DNA of 64,000 bases from Massilia sp. Se16.2.3 (GCF_014171595.1 NZ_CP050451.1:2542001-2606000), one strand, 5' to 3'. Shown: positions 40,322 through 50,896, counted from the stretch's first letter. Notes: generated by a model not told the origin, from the letters alone. Program-made: numbers and translations.

Positions 40322-43207
40322 ATGGACCGAATTTCAAGCAAACCCGCCGGCATCGCCGAGGCCCGGACCTGATTGCGGCACCCGCCTGTGCCTGCGACGC
40401 CGGGGGCCTCGTTTTCGCCGCCAATGCCGCCATGGCCACCCCTCAGCGGCAGGCCGGTGGAAGGGCGCGCGCTGCCCGAGCTGTTTGCCGGGCGCGCCGC
40501 CCGGATTGCCGCGATCGAGCTGCGCAAATCGATGCGGCGCGAACGCGCATGGCAGGCCGTGCTGGCGACGCAGGGCGGCGACCGGGCGGTCCAGGTCAGT
40601 TCCTGGCCCCTGCCTCAAGGGAGCGGCGCGCCAGGTGCGACCTTCGTCTTCCATGACATGACGGCGCGCGAAGCGCAAGCCTCGGCCTTGCGCACCACCG
40701 TGCTCGAGCAGAAGGCCATCCTCGATCACGCGCCGCTCGGCATCGGCTTCACCAAGGCGGGCGTGCTCATGGAATGCAACGTGCATCTGGCCGACATGGT
40801 CGGCTATCGCGTCGCCGACCTGGTCGGGCGCGACCTCGGCACGATGTTCCCCTCCAGCCCCGACTTCCAGCACCTGCGCGACGAGGCGCTGGGGGCGCTG
40901 GCGCAGGGCGGCATCTACGAAAAGAGCGAATACCCTTTCCGCCGCCGCGACGGCTCCCTGTTCTGGGCACGCTTGCGCGCCAGTGCCGTGGTGCCGGGAC
41001 GGCGCGAGGCCGGCATCGTCTGGACCGTCGAGGACATCGGCGAGAAATTCCAGGCCCAGCGCGAGCTGCAGGCGTTGATGGACAACGCCTCGCTGGCGAT
41101 CATGTTCACGCGCGCGCAGCGCGTCAAGCGCTTCAACGCGGGCTTCCTGGCCCTGTTCGGCTACAGCGCGGCCGAGAGCGTCGACCTGCCCGTGCAGCAG
41201 CTGCATCCGGACGCGGACGCGTTCGCGCGCATGGCGGCAGCCTCGTACCCGCTGTTCGCGCAGGGGCGCACCTACGAGGACGAAGCCGAAGTCGCGCGCA
41301 AGGACGGCACCCGCGTCTGGGTCAAGGTGATCGGCTACGCCGTCGATCCGGATGACCTGGACCAGGGCTATGTCTGGATCGTCGAGGACCGCTCGCGCCA
41401 GAAGCGCGACGAGCAGTCGCTGCGCGAGGCGCTGCTGGAGAACCAGGCCATCCTCGATACCGCGGTACTGGGCATCGCCGTGGTCGAGAACGGCCGCACG
41501 CTGCATTGCAACCGCAAGATGGAAGAGCTGTTTGGCTGCGTACCCGGCCAGATCCAGGGCGCCAGCGTGCGCTCGCTGTATCCCGGCGTGGACGGCTGGC
41601 TGGCGGCGCGCCAGGAGACTGCGCGCGACTTTTCAAATGGACGCGTCAGCGTCGGCGAGCACCTGCTGGTGCGGCGCGACGGCACGACTTTCTGGGGGCG
41701 CCTGTCGGGACGGCCCTTCGACCTGGACGACCCGCACGGGCGCAGCCTGTGGCTGGTCGACGATGTCACCGCCCAGCGCGCGGCGGCCGAGGAAGTGCGG
41801 CGCGCGCGCGACGAACTCGAGGTGCGCGTGGCCGAACGCACGGCCGAACTGGCGGGCGCGAATGCGCTGCTGCAGGAAGAAATCCTCGAGCGGCGCCAGG
41901 CCGAGGCGCGCGTGCACCACATGGCCTACCACGACAGCCTGACCGGCCTGCCGAACCGCGCGCTGCTGGCCGACCGCCTCGAGCGCGCCATCCTCGCGGC
42001 AACGCGCAACGATGCTCGCCTGGCCGTGATGTTCATCGACCTCGACCGCTTCAAGACGATCAACGATTCGCTCGGCCACGCGACCGGCGACTTCCTGCTC
42101 AAGGAAGTCGCCGGCCGGCTGTGCCGCGCGGTGCGTGCCAGCGACACCGTGGCACGCCTGGGCGGAGACGAGTTCGTGGTGCTCATTCCAGGCGTGCATG
42201 GGATCGAAGAGTGCAGCCAGGTCGGCGACAAGATCATCGAGGCGCTGGCCGCGCCGATCCGCTTCGAAGGCCGCAGCCTGCACATCTCGCCCTCGATCGG
42301 CATCTGCGTCTATCCGGACGACGGCGGCGACGTCGACATCCTGATGCGCCATGCCGATGCGGCCATGTACCACGCCAAGGCGGCCGGCCGCAACAACTAC
42401 CAGTTCTTCACCCAGAGCCTCGATGGCGCGGCAACCCGCCGCTTCGAGCTGGAAACGAGCCTGCGCCGCGCGCTCGAGAACGGCGAATTCGAGCCCTTCT
42501 ACCAGCCGATCATGGACATGGGCACGAACCGCGTGCACGCGCTCGAGGTCCTGCTGCGCTGGCGCCGTCCCGGCCTTGGCCTGGCGCTGCCGGACGAGTT
42601 CATCCCCATCCCGGAAGAAAACGGCATGATCGTGCCGGTCGGCGAATGGGTAATCCGGCGCGCCTGCGAACAGAGCATGGCCTGGCAGCGCGCCGGCCTG
42701 CCGGCGGTGCCGCTGGCGATCAACCTGTCGGCGCGCCAGTTCATGCACAAGGCGCTGGTGGCCTCGATCCGGCGCATCGTCGACGAAACCGGAATCGACC
42801 CGAGCCTGGTGGAGTTCGAGATCACCGAGACCGCGCTGATGCAGCACGGCGAGCAGACGCTCGAGATCCTCGGCCAGATCAACCGCATGGGCATGGCGCT
42901 GTCGATCGACGACTTCGGCACGGGGTATTCCAGCCTGGCCTACCTGAAGCGCTTCCCGGTCAGGAAGATCAAGATCGACCGCGCCTTCATCCGCGAGCTC
43001 GAGGCCAGCAGCGAAGACCGGGCGATCGTCGCCGCCGTGATGGCGCTGGCGAACAGTTTGCAGCTGCGCGTGGTGGCCGAGGGCGTCGAGACCGAGGAAC
43101 AACTGGCGCTGCTGCGCACCTACGGCTGCCAGTACGTGCAGGGCTGGCTGTTCGCGCGCGCGCTCGACAGCGAGGCGGCGCAGGCGCTGCTGAGCGCGCA
43201 ATCGTAA
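40322..43207 (+). CDS. PAS-GGDEF-EAL cyclic-di-GMP signalling protein (N-terminal frame changes)
   Basis: The repaired gene starts at ATG 40322 (MDRISSKPAGIAEARDLI) and gives 961 residues. The written sequence has a missing G at 40365-40366 and an extra C at 40439-40442, which scramble the first PAS domain; from 40442 on the frame is clean. At least three PAS domains follow, with PAC-like ends (ARLRASAVVPGRREAG, VWTVEDIGEKF), then a coiled coil, GGDEF with the intact RLGGDEF site and an inhibitory RASD site five residues before it. EAL comes last, with EVLLRWRRP in place of EAL and an intact DDFGTGYSSLAYL. No membrane helix or signal peptide is visible, so it is cytosolic. Both making and breaking cyclic-di-GMP are possible. 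Confidence 0.93.
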
Positions 43208-43229
43208 AGCCGGCGCGCCGGCGCCGGGA

Positions 43230-43994
43230 TCAGGCGAGCGTCGCGATGACGGGCGTGTGATCCGACGGCTGCTCCCACTTGCGCGGTTCGCGGTCGATCT
43301 CGCAGGCGGTGCAGCGCGCGGCCAGGGCGGGCGAGAGCAGGATGTGGTCGATGCGTAGGCCGCGGTTGCGGCGGAAACCCATCATGCGGTAGTCCCACCA
43401 GCTGTACTGCTTCTCGGGCTGCTCGAACAGGCGGAAGGCGTCCACCAGGCCCAGGCCAATCAGCGCCGTCATGGCCGCGCGCTCGCGCTCGGAGCAGTGG
43501 ATCTTGCCTTCCCATTCGGCCGGGTCGTGCACGTCGCGGTCCTCGGGGGCGATGTTGTAGTCGCCCAGCAGGGCCAGTTGCGGGTGCTGGCGCAGTTCGT
43601 CCTCCAGCCACGCATGCAGCGCGTCCAGCCAGGCCATCTTGTAGACATACTTGTCCGAGTCGACCGCCTGGCCGTTCGGGATGTAGGCGCAGACGAAACG
43701 CACGCCCTCGACTGTCGCAGCGATGATGCGCTGCTGCTCATCTTGATACCGCGGGTTGTTCCGGACCACATCCTGGAGCGGCGCCTTCGACAGGATGGCC
43801 ACGCCGTTATAGGTCTTCTGGCCGCTGAAGGCGACGTGGTAACCGGCCGCGTTGATTTCCGCGAGCGGAAATTTATCGTCGGTGAGCTTCGTTTCCTGGA
43901 GGCAGAGCACGTCCACCGGACTGGTTTCCAGCCAGCGCAGCAGGTGCGGCAGACGGACTTTCAGGGAATTGACGTTCCAGGTTGCTATTTTCAT
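43230..43994 (-). CDS. xthA: Exodeoxyribonuclease III
   Basis: This 254-residue AP endonuclease and 3'-5' exonuclease acts in base excision repair. It begins MKIATWNVNSLKVRLPHLL and has LQETKL with the metal-binding Glu, the YNGVAILSK block, LLGDYNIAPEDRDVHDP and the final SDHTPVIATL. All catalytic residues of the family are present. The frame is open to 44153, but the extension is AT-rich intergenic DNA; the ATG at 43994 is the family start. It is convergent with the GGDEF/EAL gene. Confidence 0.95.
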   Translation of the reverse strand: MKIATWNVNSLKVRLPHLLRWLETSPVDVLCLQETKLTDDKFPLAEINAAGYHVAFSGQKTYNGVAILSKAPLQDVVRNNPRYQDEQQRIIAATVEGVRFVCAYIPNGQAVDSDKYVYKMAWLDALHAWLEDELRQHPQLALLGDYNIAPEDRDVHDPAEWEGKIHCSERERAAMTALIGLGLVDAFRLFEQPEKQYSWWDYRMMGFRRNRGLRIDHILLSPALAARCTACEIDREPRKWEQPSDHTPVIATLA

Positions 43995-44428
43995 GTAAAT
44001 ATTCGGTCGTGAGAGGAGAGTCAGGCGTGTTGCATTGGTGCGCAGTATCGATGCTGGCGCCAGATCGTGCAACTTTTCGCAAGTTTTGCGGCCTGCATTC
44101 CATCTTGTTATTCGATTTGTATATATATGCGACCAGAAATGATCGCGTAACAAGTTTGTGGTTTAAAATCTATTGTCCGGAGTACAAATTTCTATTTACC
44201 GGTAGCGAGAAGTAACAGTTACGGTGTAGCATGTCACATTCCCTAAATATTACCTTTAGGGAATATCCGGTTGTATTTGCATAACTCGCGATGTAATATT
44301 TCGATCAGGCGGCATGTGCCGCTACCACCGCCGCGGTGCGCACGATTGGCTTCATGCGTGCATGGCTTTTGCGGTGAATGGTACTATGGTGAAATATTGC
44401 TGTATCGATAGCGAGTATTTGTACCCAT
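43995..44428. promoter_or_regulatory. AT-rich intergenic region with a long inverted repeat
   Basis: This 434-base gap is strikingly AT-rich for this chromosome. At its centre is the perfect 10-bp inverted repeat ATTCCCTAAA-N7-TTTAGGGAAT (44238-44264). It is not followed by a T run and is more like an operator than a terminator. A weak promoter for the next gene may be TTGCGG with a -10 box TATGGT near 44368-44396. No small gene is supported. Confidence 0.5.
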
Positions 44429-44788
44429 ATGAAAAGGACAGAGATGCGCAGTGCATTTGAAGCATGGGCCCAACGCGATGGCCACATCGTTCGTCGCCGT
44501 GAAGACAAGCCCGAGGAATACCTCGTCTACGAAACCCAGCGCCGCTGGGTGATCTGGCAGGCAGCATTGGCACACGGTGCCAAGGCCGCAGGCGAGACCT
44601 CGTCGAAATTCGCCGGCGAGGGCGAGGTCAAGGCAATCCAGCCGGACGAAGCAGCGGTACGCAATCGCGTGCTCAACGAAGTCCTGGACGCATTCAGCGA
44701 CCTCGACGAGAGCGCCGGCATGGAAGGCGTGCTGAAGGTCATCCAGGGCCTGAAGAAGAAGCAGAAGGCCACGGCCGAGCAGGCCTGA
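44429..44788 (+). CDS. Hypothetical protein
   Basis: This 119-residue soluble protein starts MKRTEMRSAFEAW; the second ATG at 44444 is an alternative start behind a GGACAG box. The N-terminal part (AFEAWAQRDGHIVRRREDKPEEY, WVIWQAALAHG) is of the type found in short phage-like or chromosomal proteins with a conserved WxxW segment. The C-terminal part is helical and charged. No function can be assigned. The DUF1653 gene follows after 11 bases, so they may share a transcript. Confidence 0.6.
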   Translation: MKRTEMRSAFEAWAQRDGHIVRRREDKPEEYLVYETQRRWVIWQAALAHGAKAAGETSSKFAGEGEVKAIQPDEAAVRNRVLNEVLDAFSDLDESAGMEGVLKVIQGLKKKQKATAEQA

Positions 44789-44799
44789 ATCGAGCACGC

Positions 44800-44991
44800 T
44801 TGATCAAGTATCGTCACTACAAGGGCGGTCTGTACGAGCTGGTCTGCGAGGCCACGCTCGAGGCCGACCTGACGCCGATGATCATCTACCGCGCACACGA
44901 CGGCTCGATCTGGGCCCGCCCGAGGGCGGTGTTCTTCGAGCTCGTCGAGGTCGACGGCAAGCAGGTGCCGCGCTTCGCGCAGGTAGACTAG
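44800..44991 (+). CDS. DUF1653 domain protein
   Basis: This 63-residue protein starts with TTG at 44800 and reads IKYRHYKGGLYELVCEATLE, then MIIYRAHDGSIWARPRAVFFE and VDGKQVPRFAQV. This matches DUF1653, a small SH3-like fold of unknown function. Length fits the family. The TTG start is unusual, and no strong ribosome binding site is seen, so coupling with the upstream gene is possible. Confidence 0.75.
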   Translation: MIKYRHYKGGLYELVCEATLEADLTPMIIYRAHDGSIWARPRAVFFELVEVDGKQVPRFAQVD

Positions 44992-45090
44992 CATCGCGGG
45001 CCGGCTTTGCCCGGCCTGGGTGGCGTGACATTTAATTTCATTGCTGAGCCGCATCTGAAATAATATTTCAGCTGCGGCCTTCTCGCGTCC

Positions 45091-45248
45091 GTAGGGTGGG
45101 CTCTTGAGCCCACGCGGTATGGTACCGTCGCGTTCTCCGGTATTGGCCGAAGTCCGTGCAGACGGCACGCAGGTTCAGCACCTGCAGTCGAGTTCGGCGT
45201 TCGATACGCAGCCGAACCATACCGCGTGGACACAGGTGTCCACCCTAC
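45091..45248. repeat. REPIN pair with variant cores
   Basis: The left unit at 45091-45117 (GTAGGGTGGGCTCTTGAGCC, then CACGCGG) and the inverted right unit at 45222-45248 (CCGCGTGGACACAGGTGTCC, then ACCCTAC) have different inner palindromes. Each is still self-complementary, so the changes are compensated. Together with the terminator at 45290-45315 the pair fills the 347-base gap 44992-45338. No gene is seen there. Confidence 0.82.
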
Positions 45249-45287
45249 GGTTCTCCCTGTTCGCCTTGCCGGGCCGACGGTGACACC

Positions 45288-45315
45288 AAAAAAAACGGGC
45301 CGCTTTCGCGGCCCG
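45288..45315 (-). terminator. Terminator of pepA
   Basis: On the minus strand an 8-bp GC stem (45296-45303 with 45308-45315) around a four-base loop is followed by a T8 run. Confidence 0.87.
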
Positions 45316-45338
45316 GTTTCATTCCCGGCTCAAACCAA

Positions 45339-46835
45339 TCACACGCGGTTCATCAGGAAAGTCGTCAGCAGCGGCACCGGACGCCCGGTCGCGCCCTTGG
45401 CCGCGCCGCTCTTCCACGCCGTACCCGCGATATCCAGGTGGGCCCAGGTGTAGTTGCGGGTGAAGTTCTCCAGGAAGCAGGCCGCCGTGATCGAGGCGCC
45501 GCCAGGCGTGCCGATGTTGGCCAGGTCCGCGAAGTTCGACTTGAGCTGCTCGTTGTAGATCTCGCCGATCGGCAGGCGCCATGCGCCGTCGCCGGTTTCC
45601 TTGCCGGCGTCCAGCAGTTCGTCGGCCAGGGCGTCGTGGGCGGCGTCGTGGCGGGTGAACAGGCCGCTGTTGTGGTGGCCCAGCGAGACGATGCAGGCGC
45701 CGGTCAGCGTGGCGATGTCGACGACGGCCGCCGGCTTGAAGCGCTCGGCGTAGGTGAGGGCGTCGCACAGGATCAGGCGGCCTTCGGCGTCGGTGTTCAG
45801 GATTTCGATGGTCAGGCCGTTCATGGCGGTGACGATGTCACCCGGCTTGGTGGCGCGGCCCGACGGCATGTTCTCGCAGGCGGCGACGATGCCGATCACG
45901 TTCAGCTTCAGGCCCATCTCGCCGATGGCGCGGAAGGTGCCCAGCACCGACCCGGCGCCGCACATGTCGTACTTCATTTCGTCCATGCCGGGGCCTGGCT
46001 TGATCGAGATGCCGCCGGAATCGAAGGTGATGCCCTTGCCGACCAGGACCACGGGCGCGTCCTTCCTGCCGCCGCCCATGTGCTTGAGGACGATGAACTT
46101 CGGTGCTTCCTCGCTGCCCTTGGCCACGGCCAGGAAGGAACCCATCTTCAGTGCTTCGAGCTGCTTGCGCTCGAGGACTTCGATCTCGAAATTGAAGTCG
46201 TCGGCGAGCTTGCGGGCGACGTTGGCGAGGTAGGTCGGGGTGCAGACGTTCGGCGACAGGTTGCCCAGTTCGCGCGTCAGGTTCATGCCGTTGGCAATCG
46301 CGATCGCTTGCGCCAGCGCGGCCTTCGTTTGCGGCGCGGCCAGCGGCATCGCCACGGTGACCTTGCGCACGCCGGTGGAGACCGGATCCTTCTTGCTCTT
46401 TTGCGCGTCGGTGCGGAACTCGCCTTCGGTGGCGGCCAGCACAATGCTGCGCAGCGCCCACTCGGGTTCACGCTCTTTCACTTCCGTCATCGGAAATGCG
46501 ATAATGGCATCTGCCGCACCCAGCGACGCGAACGCCTTGAGCGTGGCGTTGACCGCGGAAGTAAAGGACTTTTCGCTTACCGCCTCATCGGCGCCCATCC
46601 CGACCAGCAGCACGCGCGCCGCAGCCACGCCGGCCACGCCACGCAGCAGCAGGGTCGAGCCAGGCTTGCCGGAGATGTCGCCCGACTTCAGTGCCGCGGT
46701 GATCTCGCCGGTTTGATCGAGGGCTTTTGCAGCCTGCGACAGTTTCTTGTTTTCGAACACCGCCACTGCCAGGCAGCCGGTCTTGGCTGCGGTCAGGGTG
46801 TTTTTTGCGTCGAATGCTTTTATGCTAAAGTCCAT
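45339..46835 (-). CDS. pepA: Leucyl aminopeptidase
   Basis: This 498-residue M17 family metallopeptidase removes N-terminal residues and works as a hexamer. The C-terminal catalytic domain shows [31 protein letters not shown] with the metal-binding Lys and Asp, [14 protein letters not shown] with the active-site Arg, and a final HLDIAGTAW. The N-terminal domain is the usual macro-like fold. Start ATG 46835 follows a GGAG box. Divergent pepA and lptFG is a widespread gammaproteobacterial and betaproteobacterial arrangement. Confidence 0.96.
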   Translation of the reverse strand: MDFSIKAFDAKNTLTAAKTGCLAVAVFENKKLSQAAKALDQTGEITAALKSGDISGKPGSTLLLRGVAGVAAARVLLVGMGADEAVSEKSFTSAVNATLKAFASLGAADAIIAFPMTEVKEREPEWALRSIVLAATEGEFRTDAQKSKKDPVSTGVRKVTVAMPLAAPQTKAALAQAIAIANGMNLTRELGNLSPNVCTPTYLANVARKLADDFNFEIEVLERKQLEALKMGSFLAVAKGSEEAPKFIVLKHMGGGRKDAPVVLVGKGITFDSGGISIKPGPGMDEMKYDMCGAGSVLGTFRAIGEMGLKLNVIGIVAACENMPSGRATKPGDIVTAMNGLTIEILNTDAEGRLILCDALTYAERFKPAAVVDIATLTGACIVSLGHHNSGLFTRHDAAHDALADELLDAGKETGDGAWRLPIGEIYNEQLKSNFADLANIGTPGGASITAACFLENFTRNYTWAHLDIAGTAWKSGAAKGATGRPVPLLTTFLMNRV

Positions 46836-46926
46836 TTGATTCTCCGTTTCGTTTTATGCGTGCATTGTGCGCGCAGCGTGCACGCGATGTGTGCACCCCA
46901 GCTCAACCTGCAATTATAACTATCGA

Positions 46927-48075
46927 ATGATTTTCCAACGCGCTTTGCATCGTGAACTGGCCAGCGCAGCCGGGGCAACCTTCACGGTCTTGTTCACGGT
47001 GTGCGTCACCTGGACCCTGATCGCCATCCTGGGCAGGGCCGCGGGAGGCAGGGTCGCGTCCAGCGACGTGGTGGCATTGATTGCATTCCAATCACTGAAT
47101 TATCTGCCAACTGTCCTGATCCTCACCAGCTTTATTTCCGTGCTCGTCGCCATCACGCGCAGCTACCGCGATTCCGAGATGGTCGTCTGGTTCGCCTCGG
47201 GCCAGTCGCTGCTGGCCTGGATCCGCCCGGTGCTCGTGTTCGGCCTGCCGCTGGTGCTGCTCGTGAGCGCGCTGTCGCTGGTGGTTGCGCCCTGGGCCAA
47301 GATGAAGAGCGCGGAATTCATCCAGCGCTTCGAGAAGCGCGAAGACCTGAAACGCGTCGCACCCGGCCAGTTCCGCGAGTCCTCATCGAGCGACCGCGTC
47401 TTCTTCGTCGAGGGCAGCACCAACGGGTCGACCGTGGTCAAGAACGTGTTCGTCAGCACCGCGGGAGCGAACAACAGCAATTCGATCGTCGTCGCGCGCG
47501 AAGGCGTGGTGGAGTCGGACGGCAAGGGCGGACAGTACCTGGTGCTCAAGAACGGCCGCCGCTACCAGGGCGTGCCGGGCCAGGCCGATTTCCAGTCGAT
47601 GGAGTTCGAGCGCTACAGCATGCGCGTGGCCACGAAGGTGCCCGTGCTGGGTGCCGACGTGCCGCTCGATGCGCTGTCGATGCCGGCGCTGCTGGCGGTG
47701 AAGAACCAGTACACGCGTTCCGAGCTCCTGTCGCGCATCTCGGCGCCGATCGTCTGCCTGCTGCTGGTGCTGCTGGCCATTCCGCTGGGTTTTGTGAATC
47801 CGCGCGCCGGCAGCTCGGCCAACCTGATTCTCGCGCTGCTGATCTTCTTCACCTATAACAACCTCGTGAAGATGGTGGAAGCGAGCGTCAAGCAGGGCAA
47901 GATCGACTTCGCCGTGGCCTGGTGGCCGCTGCACCTGTTCGTTGCGCTGATCGTGCTGGCCCTGTTTGCCTGGCGCCTGAACGTGAATCACCATTACCAC
48001 CCGCTGGTGCTGTTCAGCGCCTGGAAACGCCGTCGCCTGCTGGGCAAGACGGCAGGAAAGGCGGTGGCGCCATGA
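46927..48075 (+). CDS. lptF: LPS export ABC transporter permease LptF
   Basis: This 382-residue inner-membrane permease of the LptB2FG transporter extracts lipopolysaccharide from the inner membrane. It begins MIFQRALHRELASAAGATF, has three N-terminal and three C-terminal membrane helices and a central periplasmic beta-jellyroll domain (about 110-270) with FVEGSTNGSTVVKNVFVST. LISAPIVCLLLVLLAIPLGF-type helices near the end fit LptF. Frame upstream of 46927 is not used. It overlaps lptG by ATGA. Confidence 0.94.
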   Translation: MIFQRALHRELASAAGATFTVLFTVCVTWTLIAILGRAAGGRVASSDVVALIAFQSLNYLPTVLILTSFISVLVAITRSYRDSEMVVWFASGQSLLAWIRPVLVFGLPLVLLVSALSLVVAPWAKMKSAEFIQRFEKREDLKRVAPGQFRESSSSDRVFFVEGSTNGSTVVKNVFVSTAGANNSNSIVVAREGVVESDGKGGQYLVLKNGRRYQGVPGQADFQSMEFERYSMRVATKVPVLGADVPLDALSMPALLAVKNQYTRSELLSRISAPIVCLLLVLLAIPLGFVNPRAGSSANLILALLIFFTYNNLVKMVEASVKQGKIDFAVAWWPLHLFVALIVLALFAWRLNVNHHYHPLVLFSAWKRRRLLGKTAGKAVAP

Positions 48076-49265
48076 AGGTCCTGCAGCGCTATTTTGCGAT
48101 CAACATCTCGCAGGCCGTGGTGTTCGTGCTGGTGGCCTTCCTCGGCCTGATCTCCTTCATGGACCTCACCAGCGAGCTGCCCTCGGTAGGCAAGGGCGCC
48201 TACACCTTCCAGCACGCGCTGCTGTACGTGGCGCTGATGATTCCCGGTCACGTCTACGAAGTCATGCCCGTTGCCGCGCTGATCGGCACCATCTACGCGA
48301 TGGCGCAGTTCGCGCAAAGCTCCGAGTTCACCATCATGCGCGCCTCGTCGATGTCGACGCGCATGGCCGGCTGGATGCTGTTCAAGATCGGCATCGTGTT
48401 CGTCGTGATCACCTTCATCTTCGGCGAACTGATCACGCCGCGCACGGCGCCGCTGGCCGAACGGGTGCGCCTGTCGGCCAAGGGGGCGACGCTCGCCTCC
48501 GAGTTCCGCTCGGGGATGTGGACCAAGGATAACGTGCATGCGGACGTCAAGGAGGGAGGGCGCGGCGCCGTCGTCGGCTCGCGCTTCTTCAATGCGCGCC
48601 AGATCCGGCCGGATGGCCAGTTGCTGGACGTGCGCCTCTACGAGTTCGACAATTCGATGCGCATGCGCGCGATCATCACCGCGAAAAGCGCGAGCTTCAG
48701 CGGCAACGGCACCTGGCGCCTGCAGGACGTGACGGAGACCCTGTTCTCGAACAGCCGCACGCTGCCCGAGCCGGGCGCGCCGCTCGCGCAAGGACAGACC
48801 ATCCAGAGCAGCTTTGGCCAGGACACCAGTGCGGTCGCCACGCGCAAGCTGGCCAGCATGGACCTGGTATCGGAAATCACCCCGAAGATCCTGCAGGTGT
48901 CGCGGCGCGACCCCGAGCGCATGTCGGCCAACGAACTGGCCGTGTACACGCGCCACCTGGCCGAGAACCGCCAGGAGAGCGAGCGTTTCCGCATCGCGTT
49001 CTGGAAGAAGATCGTGGGTCCGCTGGCGATCTTCGTGCTGATGGCGCTGGCGCTGCCCTTCGCCTACCTGCACACCCGCAGCGGCGGCGTCAGCCTGAAA
49101 ATCTTCATCGGCATCATGATTGGCGTTTCTTACATCCTGATCAATTCGCTGTTTTCGCACCTCGGCATGCTCTCGACCTGGCCGGCCTTCCTCACGGCGG
49201 TGGCGCCAAGCCTGCTGTTCCTGCTGATGGCGATCCTGGCGCTGCGCTGGGTGGAGCGGCATTGA
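48072..49265 (+). CDS. lptG: LPS export ABC transporter permease LptG
   Basis: This 397-residue partner of LptF begins MKVLQRYFAINISQAVVFVL and has six membrane helices around a periplasmic jellyroll domain. The cytosolic coupling region before the second helix pair (QFAQSSEFTIMRASSMSTRMAGWMLF) and the end ALPFAYLHTRSGGVSLKIFIGI are typical. ATG 48072 overlaps the lptF stop. The next gene begins at the stop of lptG, so three genes may be coupled. Confidence 0.95.
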   Translation: MKVLQRYFAINISQAVVFVLVAFLGLISFMDLTSELPSVGKGAYTFQHALLYVALMIPGHVYEVMPVAALIGTIYAMAQFAQSSEFTIMRASSMSTRMAGWMLFKIGIVFVVITFIFGELITPRTAPLAERVRLSAKGATLASEFRSGMWTKDNVHADVKEGGRGAVVGSRFFNARQIRPDGQLLDVRLYEFDNSMRMRAIITAKSASFSGNGTWRLQDVTETLFSNSRTLPEPGAPLAQGQTIQSSFGQDTSAVATRKLASMDLVSEITPKILQVSRRDPERMSANELAVYTRHLAENRQESERFRIAFWKKIVGPLAIFVLMALALPFAYLHTRSGGVSLKIFIGIMIGVSYILINSLFSHLGMLSTWPAFLTAVAPSLLFLLMAILALRWVERH

Positions 49266-49644
49266 TGGACGCTTTGCCCAAGCGCGCCCGGTCCTGTTCG
49301 CGCACGGCGCGCGCGCCGCCTCCCGGGCCGCGCCCTTCGAGCGCCTGCGCGACCTGACGCGCGCACGCCTGCCCGATTGCGCCGTCACGCTGGCGTTTCT
49401 CGAACTGATGGAGCCGCGCCTGCCAGACGCGGTTGCCGCGATCATGGCGGAGGGGATCGAGGACGTAACGATCGTGCCGGTCTTCCCGGGACAGGGCGGA
49501 CATTTGCTGCGCGACCTGCCGCTGCTGGCCGAGGGCTTGCGCACGGCGCATCCGGGCTTGCGCCTGAGCGTGGCGGGTGCCGTCGGGGAAGACCCCGGCG
49601 TGCTGGCGGCGATGACCGATTATTGCGTGCGCTCGCTCGGGTAG
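49265..49644 (+). pseudogene. CbiX-type sirohydrochlorin chelatase, frameshifted
   Basis: After one base is restored in the CCC at 49287-49289, the frame from ATG 49265 (TGATG overlap with lptG) reads MDALPKRAPVLFAHGARAAS and continues through FERLRDLTRARLPDCAVTLAFLELMEPRLPDA and VTIVPVFPGQGGHLLRDLPLL to TAG at 49642. This is the small CbiX domain, with the metal-binding AHGAR and the GGHLLRD motif. Length 126 residues fits single-domain CbiX. It may insert iron or cobalt into sirohydrochlorin; with cobA and cysI at 51-57 kb it could supply siroheme, which is an inference from context. Confidence 0.75.
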
Positions 49645-49702
49645 AGAGGGGTGAACGAGGCTCCCGGCCTCATTCAACCCACCCTGCGGTCAGGTCAACA
49701 CC

Positions 49703-50545
49703 TCAATCCAGATCCGACGCATCATGGCGCTCGGCCAGCTGCTCCTCAGGATTGCCGAACACCCGATTCACACGCCGTCCACGCTGCACCGCCGGCCGCG
49801 CGAACACTTCGTCGGCCCAGCGCCGCACGTGCTCGTATTCGTGCACCGAGAGGAATTCGCCTGCCTGGTACAGTTCCCCGCGTACCATGCCGCCGTACCA
49901 GGGCCAGATCGCCATGTCGGCAATCGTGTACTCGTCGCCGGCAACAAAGCGCTGCGTGGCCAGCTGGCGGTTCAGCACGTCGAGCTGGCGCTTCGATTCC
50001 ATCGCATAGCGGTTGATCGCGTATTCATATTTTTCCGGCGCATAGGCATAGAAGTGGCCGAAGCCGCCGCCCAGGAAAGGTGCCGAGCCCATCTGCCAGA
50101 ACAGCCAGTTCAGCGTCTCCGTGCGCGCCGGCGCGCTCGTTGGCAGGAAGGCGCCGAATTTCTCCGCCAGATACATCAGGATCGAGCCCGATTCGAACAC
50201 GCGCACGGGCGTCTCGCCGCTGCGGTCGAGCAGGGCCGGAATCTTCGAATTCGGATTCACCTCGACGAAGCCGCTCGAGAACTGGGCACCTTCGTTGATG
50301 CGAATCAGCCAGGCATCGTACTCGGCACCGGTATGGCCGGCTGCCAGCAATTCCTCGAGCATGATCGTCACTTTCACGCCATTCGGCGTCGCCAGCGAGT
50401 ACAGCTGCAGCGGATGCTTGCCGACCGGAAGTTCCGCTTCGTGGGTGGCGCCGGCGACCGGACGGTTGATGTTGGCGAAGGTGCCGCCTGACGAGGCGGG
50501 TGGTACCCAGACTGCGGGCGGAACGTAGTCGGCTTGGTCGCTCAT
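49703..50545 (-). CDS. yghU: Glutathione-dependent disulfide-bond oxidoreductase YghU
   Basis: This 280-residue glutathione S-transferase fold protein starts MSDQADYVPPAVWVPP at ATG 50545 behind a GGGAGA box. The N-terminal thioredoxin-like domain has LYSLATPNGVKVTIMLEELL and NPNSKIPALLDRSG, with VFESGSILMYLAEKFGAFLP binding glutathione. The C-terminal helical domain has the YghU-typical WLFWQMGSAPFLGGGFGHFYAYAPEKYEYAINRY. It reduces disulfides with glutathione. The longer frame upstream crosses a hexanucleotide repeat and is not used. Confidence 0.93.
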   Translation of the reverse strand: MSDQADYVPPAVWVPPASSGGTFANINRPVAGATHEAELPVGKHPLQLYSLATPNGVKVTIMLEELLAAGHTGAEYDAWLIRINEGAQFSSGFVEVNPNSKIPALLDRSGETPVRVFESGSILMYLAEKFGAFLPTSAPARTETLNWLFWQMGSAPFLGGGFGHFYAYAPEKYEYAINRYAMESKRQLDVLNRQLATQRFVAGDEYTIADMAIWPWYGGMVRGELYQAGEFLSVHEYEHVRRWADEVFARPAVQRGRRVNRVFGNPEEQLAERHDASDLD

Positions 50546-50896
50546 GTGGATCTCCCAGGTAGGATAAACAGGTTGCAATCGCAATCGCAATCGCAGTCGC
50601 AGGGGCGCGCAGGCCGCGCCGCCTGGCGATGTCGAAAGCACATGACGAAAGAGCTTACCCGACTCCTGCGCTTTTCGCTGACGGCCCTCAAATGCGGAGG
50701 GCACGGGCATGCGTCGCCCCGTGCCGACGCCGAGTCCCGAAGCTGCGCAAACTGCGCCGCGGCGGCAACGAACCGCGCGCACCTTGTTCTTGCTCATGCA
50801 TCAGGACCGTGTGCGGGTTTGACAGTGCCCGGTAATCCGCCCACACTTCTCGAGCACTTTCGTCCGCGTCCGCCTTCCCAACCAACAGGGTCGCAC
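50546..50896. other. Intergenic region with short hexanucleotide repeat
   Basis: This 351-base gap between yghU and the next gene has a GCAATC tandem run (50575-50592, followed by a variant GCAGTC) just upstream of yghU. Otherwise it is ordinary GC-rich DNA. No gene, promoter or terminator can be supported by eye. Confidence 0.45.

Noticed and set aside
40373..43207. Start of the GGDEF/EAL gene at 40373
   Set aside because: The first residues from 40373 are Pro-rich nonsense. The other frames in the same stretch encode a PAS-like sequence from ATG 40322.
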